Assembly: GCA_963812255.1 (NCBI GenBank) | Contig: CAWEUM010000005.1 | Span: forward strand, 62,001-126,000 | DNA: 64,000 nt | Reading direction: 5' to 3' | DNA from: DATJGR01 sp963812255 | GTDB taxonomy: Bacteria > Pseudomonadota > Gammaproteobacteria > Pseudomonadales > Azotimanducaceae | Shown: piece by piece, positions 26,176-33,938 of the stretch | How positions within the stretch are numbered: position 1 is the stretch's first letter | Layout: every line of letters starts with the position of its first letter | The notes under the pieces: generated by a model | What the model saw: the letters and a program-made list of their open reading frames with translations, nothing else | What the model was told of the DNA's origin: nothing | The model's database searches: none | Program-made: the position numbers and the translations under genes

Positions 26176-26376
26176 TCAGCGTGGCGGCTCGACGAAAACG
26201 ATGTCGCTGCCGAGCAGCAGCCCCGACGGACGCCGTAGGAAGATATGCAGATTCCAGCTCTGCAGCTTTTCGAAAGCACTGTTGGACGTTTCGTCCGGCA
26301 TGACACGCGCCACCAGCTCGGCAAACGTTTCATCGGGTTCGGGTTGTACACACGCGCGCTGTGAAGTAAGGCTCAC
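26176..26376 (-). CDS. Small LysM-like protein
   Basis: A 66-codon frame from GTG 26376. The product has a LysM-like pattern: PEPDETFAELVARVMPD, then FEKLQSWN, and ends LLLGSDIVFVEPP, which resembles the closing strand of a LysM domain. LysM domains bind N-acetylglucosamine polymers, but small cytosolic versions with no signal peptide, as here, have no established role. It ends 30 bases before the next small frame, which leads into the amidohydrolase gene, so it is likely the first gene of that operon. Confidence 0.5.
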   Translation of the reverse strand: MSLTSQRACVQPEPDETFAELVARVMPDETSNSAFEKLQSWNLHIFLRRPSGLLLGSDIVFVEPPR

Positions 26377-26507
26377 CGGTAATCCTGACAAGAGATTGCA
26401 ATGCGTTATAAAAAGTCGCTGGCTTTGAGTTATAGGCTGGCATAAGTTGGGAGTCAACTCGTATTGTTGCGAGCCAAAGCCAACCCACGAACCTCCTGAG
26501 GACAACC

Positions 26508-27071
26508 ATGAAAGAGCCAACCTACCTGCCGCTGCTGAACTCAATCGCCGTCAACGAGCGCAAGGGCCAGATTCTGCTCGATGCTTGGGCGTCGACGACG
26601 CAGGACGAATCTCTTGCCAACGCACTGCGTTTCGTCGCGATCCGTGAAGGCGAACACGCGATGGCTTTCACCAAGCGCATGTGCGAACTCGGCCACGCCG
26701 TATGTGAAGAAACGGCCTACCAGGTATTCAAGGATTTCGACGGCCTCGTCGCATGTGTGAAGTCGTCGCTCAGCGACGCACAGAAAGTGGAGCGTTTGCA
26801 AGGCCCGCGCAGCGCCGAGCCACGCAAGGATCCTTTCACCGGTTTCTTCAACGATACGTCCATCGACCCACAGACCGGCGAGTTGCTCGGCCGCTACATC
26901 GCCGAAGAGCGGGACAGCGGACGCCGTCTGCAAGCCGAATACGATCGCGTCTGCGGCATGTCGAACTCGTCAGCGACGGAGATCGCTGAGTTGAGAGCCT
27001 GCATCGAAGAATTGCGTATGGAGATCGTGAAGCTCAAGGGAACTCGCGAAGGCGTTCGCAGCGTCGCCTGA
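26508..27071 (+). CDS. Ferritin-like/rubrerythrin-like protein
   Basis: A 187-residue helical protein. The first two helices (about 8-60) carry NSIAVNERKGQILLDAW and FVAIREGEHAMAFTKRM, with Glu and ExxH residues placed as in ferritin-like di-iron proteins. The later helices are less conserved, and the C-terminus (about 150-180) is a coiled coil (IAELRACIEELRMEIVKL). A complete di-iron site is not evident from the later half, so the metal site is uncertain. A good ribosome binding site (GAGGA) precedes ATG 26508. The gene lies ten bases before the TetR gene on the same strand and may be co-transcribed with it. Confidence 0.72.
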   Translation: MKEPTYLPLLNSIAVNERKGQILLDAWASTTQDESLANALRFVAIREGEHAMAFTKRMCELGHAVCEETAYQVFKDFDGLVACVKSSLSDAQKVERLQGPRSAEPRKDPFTGFFNDTSIDPQTGELLGRYIAEERDSGRRLQAEYDRVCGMSNSSATEIAELRACIEELRMEIVKLKGTREGVRSVA

Positions 27072-27080
27072 GTCTGGCCG

Positions 27081-27824
27081 GTGTCTGAGACACCCGCCAC
27101 GCCGATGAGCAACCGGGAGGCGGCCAAGCACAAGCGTCGCCGCCAGATCGTTCGGGCCGCGCGCGCACTGATGCAGCAGACCGGTGATACCGGTTTCTCG
27201 ATGCGCGCGCTCGCGGATCAGGCCGGCGTCAGCATCGCGACACCTTACAATCTGTTCGGCTCCAAGCAGATGGTGATGTTCGCCGTGCTCGACGACGATC
27301 TCGAGCACTATCAGGAACGTCTCGCCAAGGTGCGCGTCGACGAACTCGACGTGTTCTTCAAAGCGGTTTCGCTTGCAACGACTTTGTATGCGACCGAGCC
27401 GAGCTTCTATCGTGCGGTGCTGTTTGCGGTGTACAACGACGGCGGCCGCGAATTCCGTTCGATGTTCGGTGGCCCACGTCACGCAATGTGGAAGGGCTTC
27501 GTGCAGGACGCGATCAACGCTGGATATCTGTCGGATGACGTCGAGCCCGACGCGTTCGCGATCAACCTGGGCCGGACGTTCTTCTCCGCCATTCTCGAAT
27601 GGGTCTCGGGTGAATTGTCGCTGCCAGAACTCGAGGCGTGGGTCCAGTACGGCTTTGCCCTGTCACTGTCGGCGATGGCCACGCCGCTGAGCCGCGAACG
27701 GTTGCATGAAAAAGCGATCGCACAGCAGAAGCGCTTGCAGAAGTTGTGGCGAGAGAAGTATCGCGGAGCCAAAGGGGCGCAAGCAGCTCAGAGCAACCTG
27801 CGCGAGGCGAACAAATCACTCTGA
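27081..27824 (+). CDS. TetR/AcrR family transcriptional regulator
   Basis: A 247-residue repressor-type regulator. The N-terminal DNA-binding domain (about 20-75) has the TetR helix-turn-helix RALADQAGVSIATPYNLFGSKQ. The C-terminal ligand domain (about 85-215) is helical and mostly hydrophobic. The tail is basic. GTG 27081 or ATG 27105 (MSNREAAKHK) may be the start; the second is closer to where homology begins. It follows the ferritin-like gene at 10 bases. Its targets could be that operon or the divergent amidohydrolase operon, but no operator was identified. Confidence 0.9.
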   Translation: MSETPATPMSNREAAKHKRRRQIVRAARALMQQTGDTGFSMRALADQAGVSIATPYNLFGSKQMVMFAVLDDDLEHYQERLAKVRVDELDVFFKAVSLATTLYATEPSFYRAVLFAVYNDGGREFRSMFGGPRHAMWKGFVQDAINAGYLSDDVEPDAFAINLGRTFFSAILEWVSGELSLPELEAWVQYGFALSLSAMATPLSRERLHEKAIAQQKRLQKLWREKYRGAKGAQAAQSNLREANKSL

Positions 27825-27838
27825 ATCGGGGCTTTGTG

Positions 27839-27959
27839 GTCGTGATGGGGCGGAGCTTCCATGCTGCGGACACGCCGGAAGTCCCGTCCCTGGAAGCTCG
27901 TCCTGCGCCATCCCTGGCGCAGTACGGTCCGCCGCATGGAAGCTCCGCCCCATCACGAC
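27839..27959. repeat. Long inverted repeat 1 with nested hairpin
   Basis: The left arm 27839-27871 and right arm 27927-27959 match over 33 bases with one mismatch (26 perfect, beginning GTCGTGATGGGGCGGAGCTT). The loop holds a second hairpin, CTGCGCCA (27903-27910) against TGGCGCAG (27915-27922). TGGAAGC also recurs inside. No gene is present. It looks like a structured repeat element, either MITE- or BIME-like, or a stable non-coding RNA. Confidence 0.7.
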
Positions 27960-27993
27960 TCGAGCGACGCGCCTCGTTCGGGGGAAACCAATA

Positions 27994-28060
27994 GGGTCGG
28001 CGTGCTTCTTCCAAATGCGTCGCTGTGATGTGGTTCCACGTTGAACGAGCACTCTGACGC
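27994..28060. repeat. REP-like palindrome, GGGTC core, copy 3
   Basis: GGGTCGGCGTGCTTCTT (27994-28010) pairs imperfectly with AACGAGCACTCTGACGC (28044-28060), with a 33-base loop. Its core matches the copies at 11789 and 18626. It lies between the two longer inverted repeats. Confidence 0.45.
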
Positions 28061-28101
28061 TATGGGTCCCGCCTGGTGGTGAGTACACCGACGCAGGTGG
28101 A

Positions 28102-28214
28102 GGTAGAGGTGGAGGTGTTTTGCGCCGGACCGTGTTGCGCCACGGACGGCGCTACGCGAGCCCCCAAGGGATGGGTTCATGGCGTGTCCGGCGCAAAACA
28201 CCTCCACCTCCACC
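28102..28214. repeat. Long inverted repeat 2 with nested hairpin
   Basis: The left arm 28102-28130 and right arm 28186-28214 match over 29 bases with one mismatch (including TGGAGGTGTTTTGCGCCGGA). The loop contains GCGCC/GGCGC and a CCCCCAAGGGATGGG stretch. The sequence is unrelated to inverted repeat 1, but the architecture is the same. The loop phrase GAGCCCCCAAGGGATGGGTT resembles dispersed intergenic repeats I know from several gammaproteobacteria. It ends 58 bases before the amidohydrolase gene at 28272. Confidence 0.65.
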
Positions 28215-28271
28215 GTGAACCGAAGAGGACGTAAGCCCTTACGGCGCTCAGCAACGACCGGCCGTCTCCCT

Positions 28272-29423
28272 TTAGCCGGTGACGTCGATCCGGTAAATCC
28301 GTTTGACGTTCTCACCCAACACTTTCGCGCGCGTTTGTGGCGCAAGCACTTCAGCATAGCGAGTCAGATCGTCTACCCACGTATGCGGATGATCAGGATG
28401 CGGATAGTCGGTCGCCCACATGAAGCAATCCGAACCGACGTGGTCGATCGTGTACGGCGCGGTGGTCTCATCAGGATCGCCGGAAATGAAGCACTGGCGA
28501 CGGAAGTACTCGGTCGCGCTCGGACGCTTGCCCGCAAGGTTCAACGACTCGCTGAACGCATCGAGACGGTCGAGCATCGCACCGAGCCAGCCCGAGCCCG
28601 CTTCGAGCACACCGAGGCGAAGCGTTGGGAATCGGTCGAGCGTGCCGAGCGAGAAGAACGAAATCAGCGCCTGCTGCACGATCGAGCGCAACCAGATCGC
28701 TTCGCCCCAGGCACGGCCGGGGTGCGGCCAGTCGAATATGCCCGCGGCCGCGGCGTGCGGCGTGAACGTTGGATGGATGGCCAGTGGCACATCAAGTTCG
28801 CAGCATTTCGCAAACAGAACATCGTGTTTCGCATCGCCGTGGATCACGCGGTGATGATTGAACGGGTTGATCCACGCGCCTTTGCAACCGTCTTTCACGG
28901 CGCGTTCGAGTTCGGCGGCAGATCCTGCAGGGTCCAGCAACGTCAGTTGCGCAATCGGTACCAACCGTCCACGCGATGCGCGGCAGAAATCGGCGATCCA
29001 TCGATTGTATGCGCGCGCGTACGCGAGGCTCAGTTCGGGATCCTGCAATTCGGTTTCCCACAACAGTCCGATCGTCGGATAGAGCAACGCCGCGTCGAGG
29101 TTTTCCTGCTCCAGCAGTTGTAGCCGCTCAGCCGCATTGGATGATCCGAATGGCATGTTGTCGGCGTAGCGTCGGTCCGGCCGCGGACGCAGGTCTTCAT
29201 CGCCCATCGCGCCGAGCAGACCGAGCGATCCACGAACACTGCGCTGCGACGGGCGCCGGTCGATCTCCAGGTACTCATAGCCTTCCTGATCGACCTTGAT
29301 GCGCAGCGCCCGTGCTTTGTATCTGTCCTCGAGGTAGTTCTCCCACAAGTCACCCGGTTCGAGCACGTGGCCGTCCGCATCGATCGTTCCCGAATATGGA
29401 AAGCGCTTGATTTGGTATGCCAT
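28272..29423 (-). CDS. Amidohydrolase family protein (Amidohydro_2), second copy
   Basis: A 383-residue TIM-barrel protein of the Amidohydro_2 group. The first metal motif is IDADGHVLEPGDLW (about 14-27); central segments VPLAIHPTFTPH and LGVLEAGSGWLGAML and the late MWATDYPHPDHPH (Asp and His) fit the family. This layout is common in proteins from hydrocarbon- and terpenoid-degrading bacteria, where the substrate is mostly unknown. It starts at ATG 29423. Upstream, 89 bases away on the same strand, is a small membrane protein. It is not close in sequence to the family member at 7087-8250, so they are probably not recent duplicates. Confidence 0.88.
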   Translation of the reverse strand: MAYQIKRFPYSGTIDADGHVLEPGDLWENYLEDRYKARALRIKVDQEGYEYLEIDRRPSQRSVRGSLGLLGAMGDEDLRPRPDRRYADNMPFGSSNAAERLQLLEQENLDAALLYPTIGLLWETELQDPELSLAYARAYNRWIADFCRASRGRLVPIAQLTLLDPAGSAAELERAVKDGCKGAWINPFNHHRVIHGDAKHDVLFAKCCELDVPLAIHPTFTPHAAAAGIFDWPHPGRAWGEAIWLRSIVQQALISFFSLGTLDRFPTLRLGVLEAGSGWLGAMLDRLDAFSESLNLAGKRPSATEYFRRQCFISGDPDETTAPYTIDHVGSDCFMWATDYPHPDHPHTWVDDLTRYAEVLAPQTRAKVLGENVKRIYRIDVTG

Positions 29424-29512
29424 GGATGATCACCCGCTGCGTTGTGAATAAAGTAGAACACATTTCAATTATCGGTTGCACCGGCCGATCACCAAACAAC
29501 GGCAGGCCCGAA

Positions 29513-29788
29513 TCAGTTCCGGCGACGCTGCACGCGCCAAACCCCGACGGCTACCACCGTCGGAATTCCGAATATCAAAGCGAAGATCGGCAGTTCTTCA
29601 CTGGCGGCATAACCCGCCTGAGTGACTCCCACCCACATATTCGTCACCGCAACCATGAACCAGAAAATGACGAACGTTCGCGTGGCGCGAAACCACGATG
29701 CCGCGCTGCCTCCGCCAAGCCATTTTGCGACGCCCACACAGCCGCCCCACAGCACAAGCCCTGCCAGAATGACGATCGCGGTACGCAT
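29513..29788 (-). CDS. Small three-helix membrane protein
   Basis: A 91-residue protein with three hydrophobic segments: VILAGLVLWGGCVGVAKWLG (5-24), TFVIFWFMVAVTNMWVGV (38-55) and LPIFALIFGIPTVVAVGVW (66-84). The middle NMWVGVTQAGY and EELPIF segments recur in small conserved membrane proteins I have seen in proteobacteria, whose role is unknown. ATG 29788 is chosen although the frame is open upstream, because a hydrophobic start fits there. It is divergent from the dienelactone hydrolase gene. Confidence 0.72.
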   Translation of the reverse strand: MRTAIVILAGLVLWGGCVGVAKWLGGGSAASWFRATRTFVIFWFMVAVTNMWVGVTQAGYAASEELPIFALIFGIPTVVAVGVWRVQRRRN

Positions 29789-29870
29789 TGACCCCTCGTT
29801 GACATGCTGCACGCCGACAGCAAGGCTACGACAATCCGCTTGGAGGCGAATACGTCCGCAACCACTTCGT

Positions 29871-30674
29871 ATGAGCGAACCCGATCTGCTGACGCTGCTT
29901 GCGACCGAAACACTCGGCGACTTCGAATGCGTCGACCTGTCGTTCCTTGGCAAGACGAAACCGGTGTATGTGATGGGACACGGCCCCGCGGTGATCGTGA
30001 TGTCCGAGATGCCCGGCATCTATCACCATGTCGCCCGATTCGCGCGAATGGTGCGCGACGCAGGTTTTACTGTGTGGATGCCGCACCTATTCGGCACGAT
30101 CGGCGCTCTGCCAACGCTGGATCAGTTCCGCTTCACGATGGCGCGGGCCTGCATCAGCCGGGAATTTCGAGCATTCGCGGCAGACAGTTCCAGTCCGGTC
30201 ACCGCTTGGTTGCGAGCCCTCGCCGCGTACGCACACGAAAAATGTGGTGGCAAAGGCGTTGGCGCGATCGGCATGTGTTTCACCGGCAATTTCGCATTGT
30301 CGATGATGCTCGAGCCAAGCGTCCTCGCGCCGGTGATGTCACAACCCTCCTTACCGATGGGGCGCGCAGGCGGGATGCATATCTCGCCCGACGAGTTGGA
30401 AGAGGTGCGCCGGCGGATGATCGACGAAGATCTGACCGTGCTCGCGTATCGATTCGAGGGCGACAAATATTGCAGAGCAGAACGCTTTGCGGCATATGAA
30501 CAGGCACTTGGCGATCGTTTCCTCGGCCGCGCGCTACCGGATTCAGCTGCAGCGAAGACCGTGCCAACGCCGCCGCATAGCGTCGTCACGTTGCATCTCG
30601 TCGACAAGGACGGCGAACCGACGCGCGCCGCGGTCGACGAGATCCTCGCGTTCTTCACGCATCGTTTGACCTAG
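29871..30674 (+). CDS. Dienelactone hydrolase family protein
   Basis: A 267-residue alpha/beta hydrolase of the dienelactone hydrolase family. It has VIVMSEMPGIYHHVARFARM (with the family Glu near 46) and the nucleophile elbow IGMCFTGNFAL, where Cys136 replaces the Ser of other hydrolases. A later HSVVTLHLV may supply the His base, and DKYC the Asp. Classical members open the lactone ring of dienelactone in chlorocatechol breakdown; many relatives cleave other esters. ATG 29871 is the likely start. It is divergent from the small membrane protein gene and converges on a frameshifted SDR. Confidence 0.88.
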   Translation: MSEPDLLTLLATETLGDFECVDLSFLGKTKPVYVMGHGPAVIVMSEMPGIYHHVARFARMVRDAGFTVWMPHLFGTIGALPTLDQFRFTMARACISREFRAFAADSSSPVTAWLRALAAYAHEKCGGKGVGAIGMCFTGNFALSMMLEPSVLAPVMSQPSLPMGRAGGMHISPDELEEVRRRMIDEDLTVLAYRFEGDKYCRAERFAAYEQALGDRFLGRALPDSAAAKTVPTPPHSVVTLHLVDKDGEPTRAAVDEILAFFTHRLT

Positions 30675-30683
30675 CCTGAATGA

Positions 30684-31464
30684 TCACGCGAGCGAACCAC
30701 CGTCGACGACGAGTACGGCACCGTTGCAATACGTGCCTTCGACCGCGAGGTAAAAGATCGCCGTGGCGATTTCTTCCGGACGTCCCGGGCGCCCCAGTGG
30801 CGAAACCTGATAGCGCTGTACGGCGTCGTTGAACGGATTCAACTGCGAGTCGAGCACCGGACTGACCATGTCGGTGTCCACGAATCCCGGCGCGACAACA
30901 TTACAGCGAATATTCTGCGGGCCGTACGCGCGCGCCAGCGACCGCGAGAGGTTGATGACGCCGGCCTTCGCCGTCGCATAGGTATGCGCATCCGCCATGC
31001 CGCGGATGCCACCGCCGCTCGAGATGTTGACGACGCTGCCGCCGCCGCGACGCTGAAATACCCCGAGCGCGGCATGGCATAGAAAATAGACCGAATCCAG
31101 ATTGATCCGCATGACCTCGCGCCACAGATCCGGCGGCGTCTCGCCGAGCACGGCCATCGAGCCCGGCCGTTCGACCCCAAAGGCCCAGCCGACGCCTGCG
31201 TTGTTGACCAGGATGCTGAAGTCGCCCGCCTTCGTTGCGCCGTCAATGACCTCCTGCGCGCCTTCCGCGGTACCGATATCCGCGGCGATCGATACGATAA
31301 AGGCCCGGCAGTGCCGCGGCCTGCGTCAGCGTCTCCTCGAGTTTGTCCAACCGCCGGCCATTCGCAATCACCGTGGCGCCGGCCGACGCGAATCGCAACG
31401 CCGTCGCGCGACCGATTCCCGATCCCGCGCCGGTCACCACGACCACCTGCCCCCTCAGATCCAT
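30684..31464 (-). pseudogene. Short-chain dehydrogenase, frameshifted
   Basis: An SDR-type NAD(P) oxidoreductase split between two frames. The start at ATG 31464 reads MDLRGQVVVVTGAGSGIGRA, with the glycine-rich cofactor motif. After about 45 codons the sense moves to another frame near 31290-31300, which continues FIVSIAADIGTAEGAQEVID, then NNAGVGWAFG, SSGGGIRG, YATAK (active-site Tyr and Lys) and a final VLVVDGGSLA at 30684. All SDR motifs survive across the two frames. One base gained or lost near the CCTTTATC run explains it. It may be a real recent mutation or a sequencing or assembly error. It converges on the dienelactone hydrolase gene. Confidence 0.85.
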
Positions 31465-31597
31465 CGCTGTGCCGTCCCCAACGCTTTGCCGCATCTTACG
31501 CGCGTCATTTGAAGACTGTAACGCGTTCTAAATATCGATTCACTTTGCCGGACCATGATGCAAAGATTCGCATCGGTGAATCGAGGAGACAGCCCGA

Positions 31598-32995
31598 ATG
31601 ATGACCGCCGATCAATATCGCGCATCACTGAACGACGGACGCGAGACGTTCTTTGCAGGCGAGCAGGTGTTCGACCTACCCGGACATCCGATCCTCGGCC
31701 AGACGGTCGAATCCGCAGCCCGCGGCTATGAACGTTTCTATGATCCGGCGCCCGGCGCAGTCGGGGCATTCATGAAGGTGCCCGGTTCAGCGCATGAATT
31801 GCGCGAACAGGTCGAACTGCATGAATCGGTGGATCTGCTAACGCACGTGACGTATGCATCGATCATGACGTTGCTGACCGCCGCCGATCGCATCGAAGCG
31901 ACGTTGCCGGAGAACGCCGCGCGCATTCGCGCCTACGTCAAGGACGCCCAGGCGCGTGACGTACGCATCACGCAGTGCATCACCGATTCGAAAGGCGATC
32001 GCAGCCGCCGTCCAGGCCTGCAGGACGACCCCGATGCATACGTGCGCGTCGTCAAACGCACGGCCGAAGGGATCGTGATCCGCGGCGCCAAGCTGCACAT
32101 TTCCGCTGCATCGATGGGTCACGAGTTGATGACGATTCCGACGAAGTCGATGAAGCCGGACGAGGCCGACTATTCAGTCGCCTGCATGGTGCCGGTGAAT
32201 GCCCCTGGCGTAAAAATCATCAATACGACGTATGCGCCGCGCCACGAGGACAAGCGCGACTTCCCGATGTCGGGCACCCATCACACCCCCGAGGGTTTCG
32301 TGATCTTCGACGACGTGTTCGTGCCGAGCGAACGCGTGTTTCTGGGCGGCGACCATCCCGAACTCGCCACCATCTTCGCGCATTCGCTGGGCTTGTGGGA
32401 GCGCCTCGGTGGCCTGTCCGGCATGGCCAGTCAATACGACCGGCTGGTCGGCTTTGCACAGCTGATCTCAGAAGCCAACGGGCTGGACAAGGTCGGCCAT
32501 ATCAAGGAGAAAATCTCCGAGATCATGATCAACGCAACGTTGATCCGCGCGAGCCTCGACGCGGCGATCAATAATTGCAGCATCACATCCGATGGCGCGG
32601 CGTTTCCCAGTGAACTCTACACCAATGTCGGCAAGTACCACGGCGCCGCTAACTACTCTCTTATGGTGCGTCATCTGCACGACATCGCCGGGGGCAGCGT
32701 GCTGACGGCGCCCGGCATCGCCGATCTGGAGAACGAAAAGACCGGACATCTGATCCGCAAATACATGGGCACGATGCAATCGGTCGACGGCCTGTATCGC
32801 ACCAAACTGTTTCATGCGATTCGCGACTACACAGCCGATTCGTTGGGCGGCTGGTACGCCGTAACGAACATCCAGGCCGGCGGCGGTCTGTACGCGCAGC
32901 GCATCGTGTCGCGGCTGCACTACGACCTCGACCGCGCCAAGCGCATGGCGCTGGAGGCCGCAAACATGAACGAATACGCGAATGGTACGGCCTGA
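31598..32995 (+). CDS. 4-hydroxyphenylacetate 3-hydroxylase/4-hydroxybutyryl-CoA dehydratase family protein
   Basis: A 465-residue flavoprotein of the HpaB/AbfD family. It aligns by pattern with 4-hydroxybutyryl-CoA dehydratase through ITDSKGDRSRRP, VVKRTAEGIVIRGAKLH, and the FDDVFVPSERVFL and EANGLDKVGHIKEKISE segments. The Cys, His and Cys ligands of the AbfD iron-sulfur cluster are not seen: the early C...C pair is missing and the HxxxxxxC stretch reads ERLGGLSG. A flavin monooxygenase, or another flavin reaction, is therefore more likely than dehydration. No flavin reductase gene (hpaC-like) is adjacent. The two ATGs at 31598 and 31601 are alternative starts; a GAGGAGA ribosome binding site precedes them. 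Confidence 0.86.
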   Translation: MMTADQYRASLNDGRETFFAGEQVFDLPGHPILGQTVESAARGYERFYDPAPGAVGAFMKVPGSAHELREQVELHESVDLLTHVTYASIMTLLTAADRIEATLPENAARIRAYVKDAQARDVRITQCITDSKGDRSRRPGLQDDPDAYVRVVKRTAEGIVIRGAKLHISAASMGHELMTIPTKSMKPDEADYSVACMVPVNAPGVKIINTTYAPRHEDKRDFPMSGTHHTPEGFVIFDDVFVPSERVFLGGDHPELATIFAHSLGLWERLGGLSGMASQYDRLVGFAQLISEANGLDKVGHIKEKISEIMINATLIRASLDAAINNCSITSDGAAFPSELYTNVGKYHGAANYSLMVRHLHDIAGGSVLTAPGIADLENEKTGHLIRKYMGTMQSVDGLYRTKLFHAIRDYTADSLGGWYAVTNIQAGGGLYAQRIVSRLHYDLDRAKRMALEAANMNEYANGTA

Positions 32996-33001
32996 CGCCG
33001 C

Positions 33002-33919
33002 TCAAAGGTGCAGTGCAGCCAATGCCTGCGCGACGAATTGTGCGTGTCCGGACCGCATCGTTGTCTCGGTGATGTCCGGCCGGCCAAGATCGGGCCACTG
33101 GCTCGCCCAATCGGCAATGTTGAACGCGGGGCGCAGCGCCGCATCGAGATCCCAGTACGGCAGGTCGCGGAAATCGAGCCGCAACAGCGCACGGTAGCAT
33201 TGCGTAAATTCGTGCATCCACTCGATGCCGAGCAACCACAGAATGTCGAGACGGGCGATCGCAACATCCACGATCGGATCGCCAATGCACGCTTCTTCCC
33301 AATCGATGACGGCTGAAATTCGACCAGCGTTCCAGACCACGTTTCCAGGCCAAAAATCACCGTGCAGCAGCACTGGCTGATTCAATGCGCGCGGCGGCGA
33401 GGCGTTCTCCAGCACCGCAAGTATCGCCGCGACGTCCACAGTTCTGCTCGTTGCAACGTAGTCGCGTTGCCGCAGATGTGCCGGAATGAATGTCGGCAAA
33501 AGCTCGACTTCGTTCGCCGCAACGCGATGGATCTCCGCAAGACGCATCGCCATCTGCGCAACGAAGTCGGAGCGTTGTGTTGGCGAGAATTCAGGCGCGC
33601 CGTCGATGAAGCCGACGACGAGATACGGCTCCGCGAAGATCTCGCCCGACTCGTCGAGCCGAATTGGCGTCGGCACCTGTAGACCGGCCGCGCGAAGCCG
33701 CTGCAACAACCGAAACTCGTCGGCTGCCGCACGCGGGTTCCGCCGCAGCATTTCCGCCGCTGGCATGCGCAATACGACCCGCCGTGTTTCACCGCCGCGC
33801 AGCACGTACTCGATCCCGGTTATCTTCGCCGAAATACCGCCCCTCAGCGGCCACGTGCTGCGCAACGACGCGCGAGGATCGATCGCCTGAACGAGGTGTT
33901 CCAACGCGCTGCTTTGCAT
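33002..33919 (-). CDS. APH-type phosphotransferase
   Basis: A 305-residue protein of the aminoglycoside phosphotransferase/choline kinase fold. The catalytic loop VLLHGDFWPGNVVW (about 183-196, Asp) and the metal motif AVIDWEEACIGDP (Asp) are present. An N-terminal Gly-rich LRGGISAKITGIEYVL region acts as nucleotide loop. In this kind of catabolic setting such proteins are often next to acyl-CoA dehydrogenases or amidases, and they may phosphorylate a small substrate such as an alcohol. It starts at ATG 33919 and lies 19 bases after the amidase stop, so both genes are probably one operon. Confidence 0.87.
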   Translation of the reverse strand: MQSSALEHLVQAIDPRASLRSTWPLRGGISAKITGIEYVLRGGETRRVVLRMPAAEMLRRNPRAAADEFRLLQRLRAAGLQVPTPIRLDESGEIFAEPYLVVGFIDGAPEFSPTQRSDFVAQMAMRLAEIHRVAANEVELLPTFIPAHLRQRDYVATSRTVDVAAILAVLENASPPRALNQPVLLHGDFWPGNVVWNAGRISAVIDWEEACIGDPIVDVAIARLDILWLLGIEWMHEFTQCYRALLRLDFRDLPYWDLDAALRPAFNIADWASQWPDLGRPDITETTMRSGHAQFVAQALAALHL

Positions 33920-33938
33920 CAGACCAAGGCGCCGGCGA

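Noticed and set aside
24723..26303. 526-codon plus-strand open frame opposite the D-aminoacylase-like gene
   Set aside because: Antisense shadow of a gene with intact metal motifs.
27825..28271. Insertion sequence or integron attC array in the repeat-rich stretch
   Set aside because: No transposase or integrase frame, no target-site duplication I could define, and no conserved attC core sites.
31598..32995. Calling the HpaB-family protein 4-hydroxybutyryl-CoA dehydratase
   Set aside because: The iron-sulfur ligands needed for that reaction are not seen.
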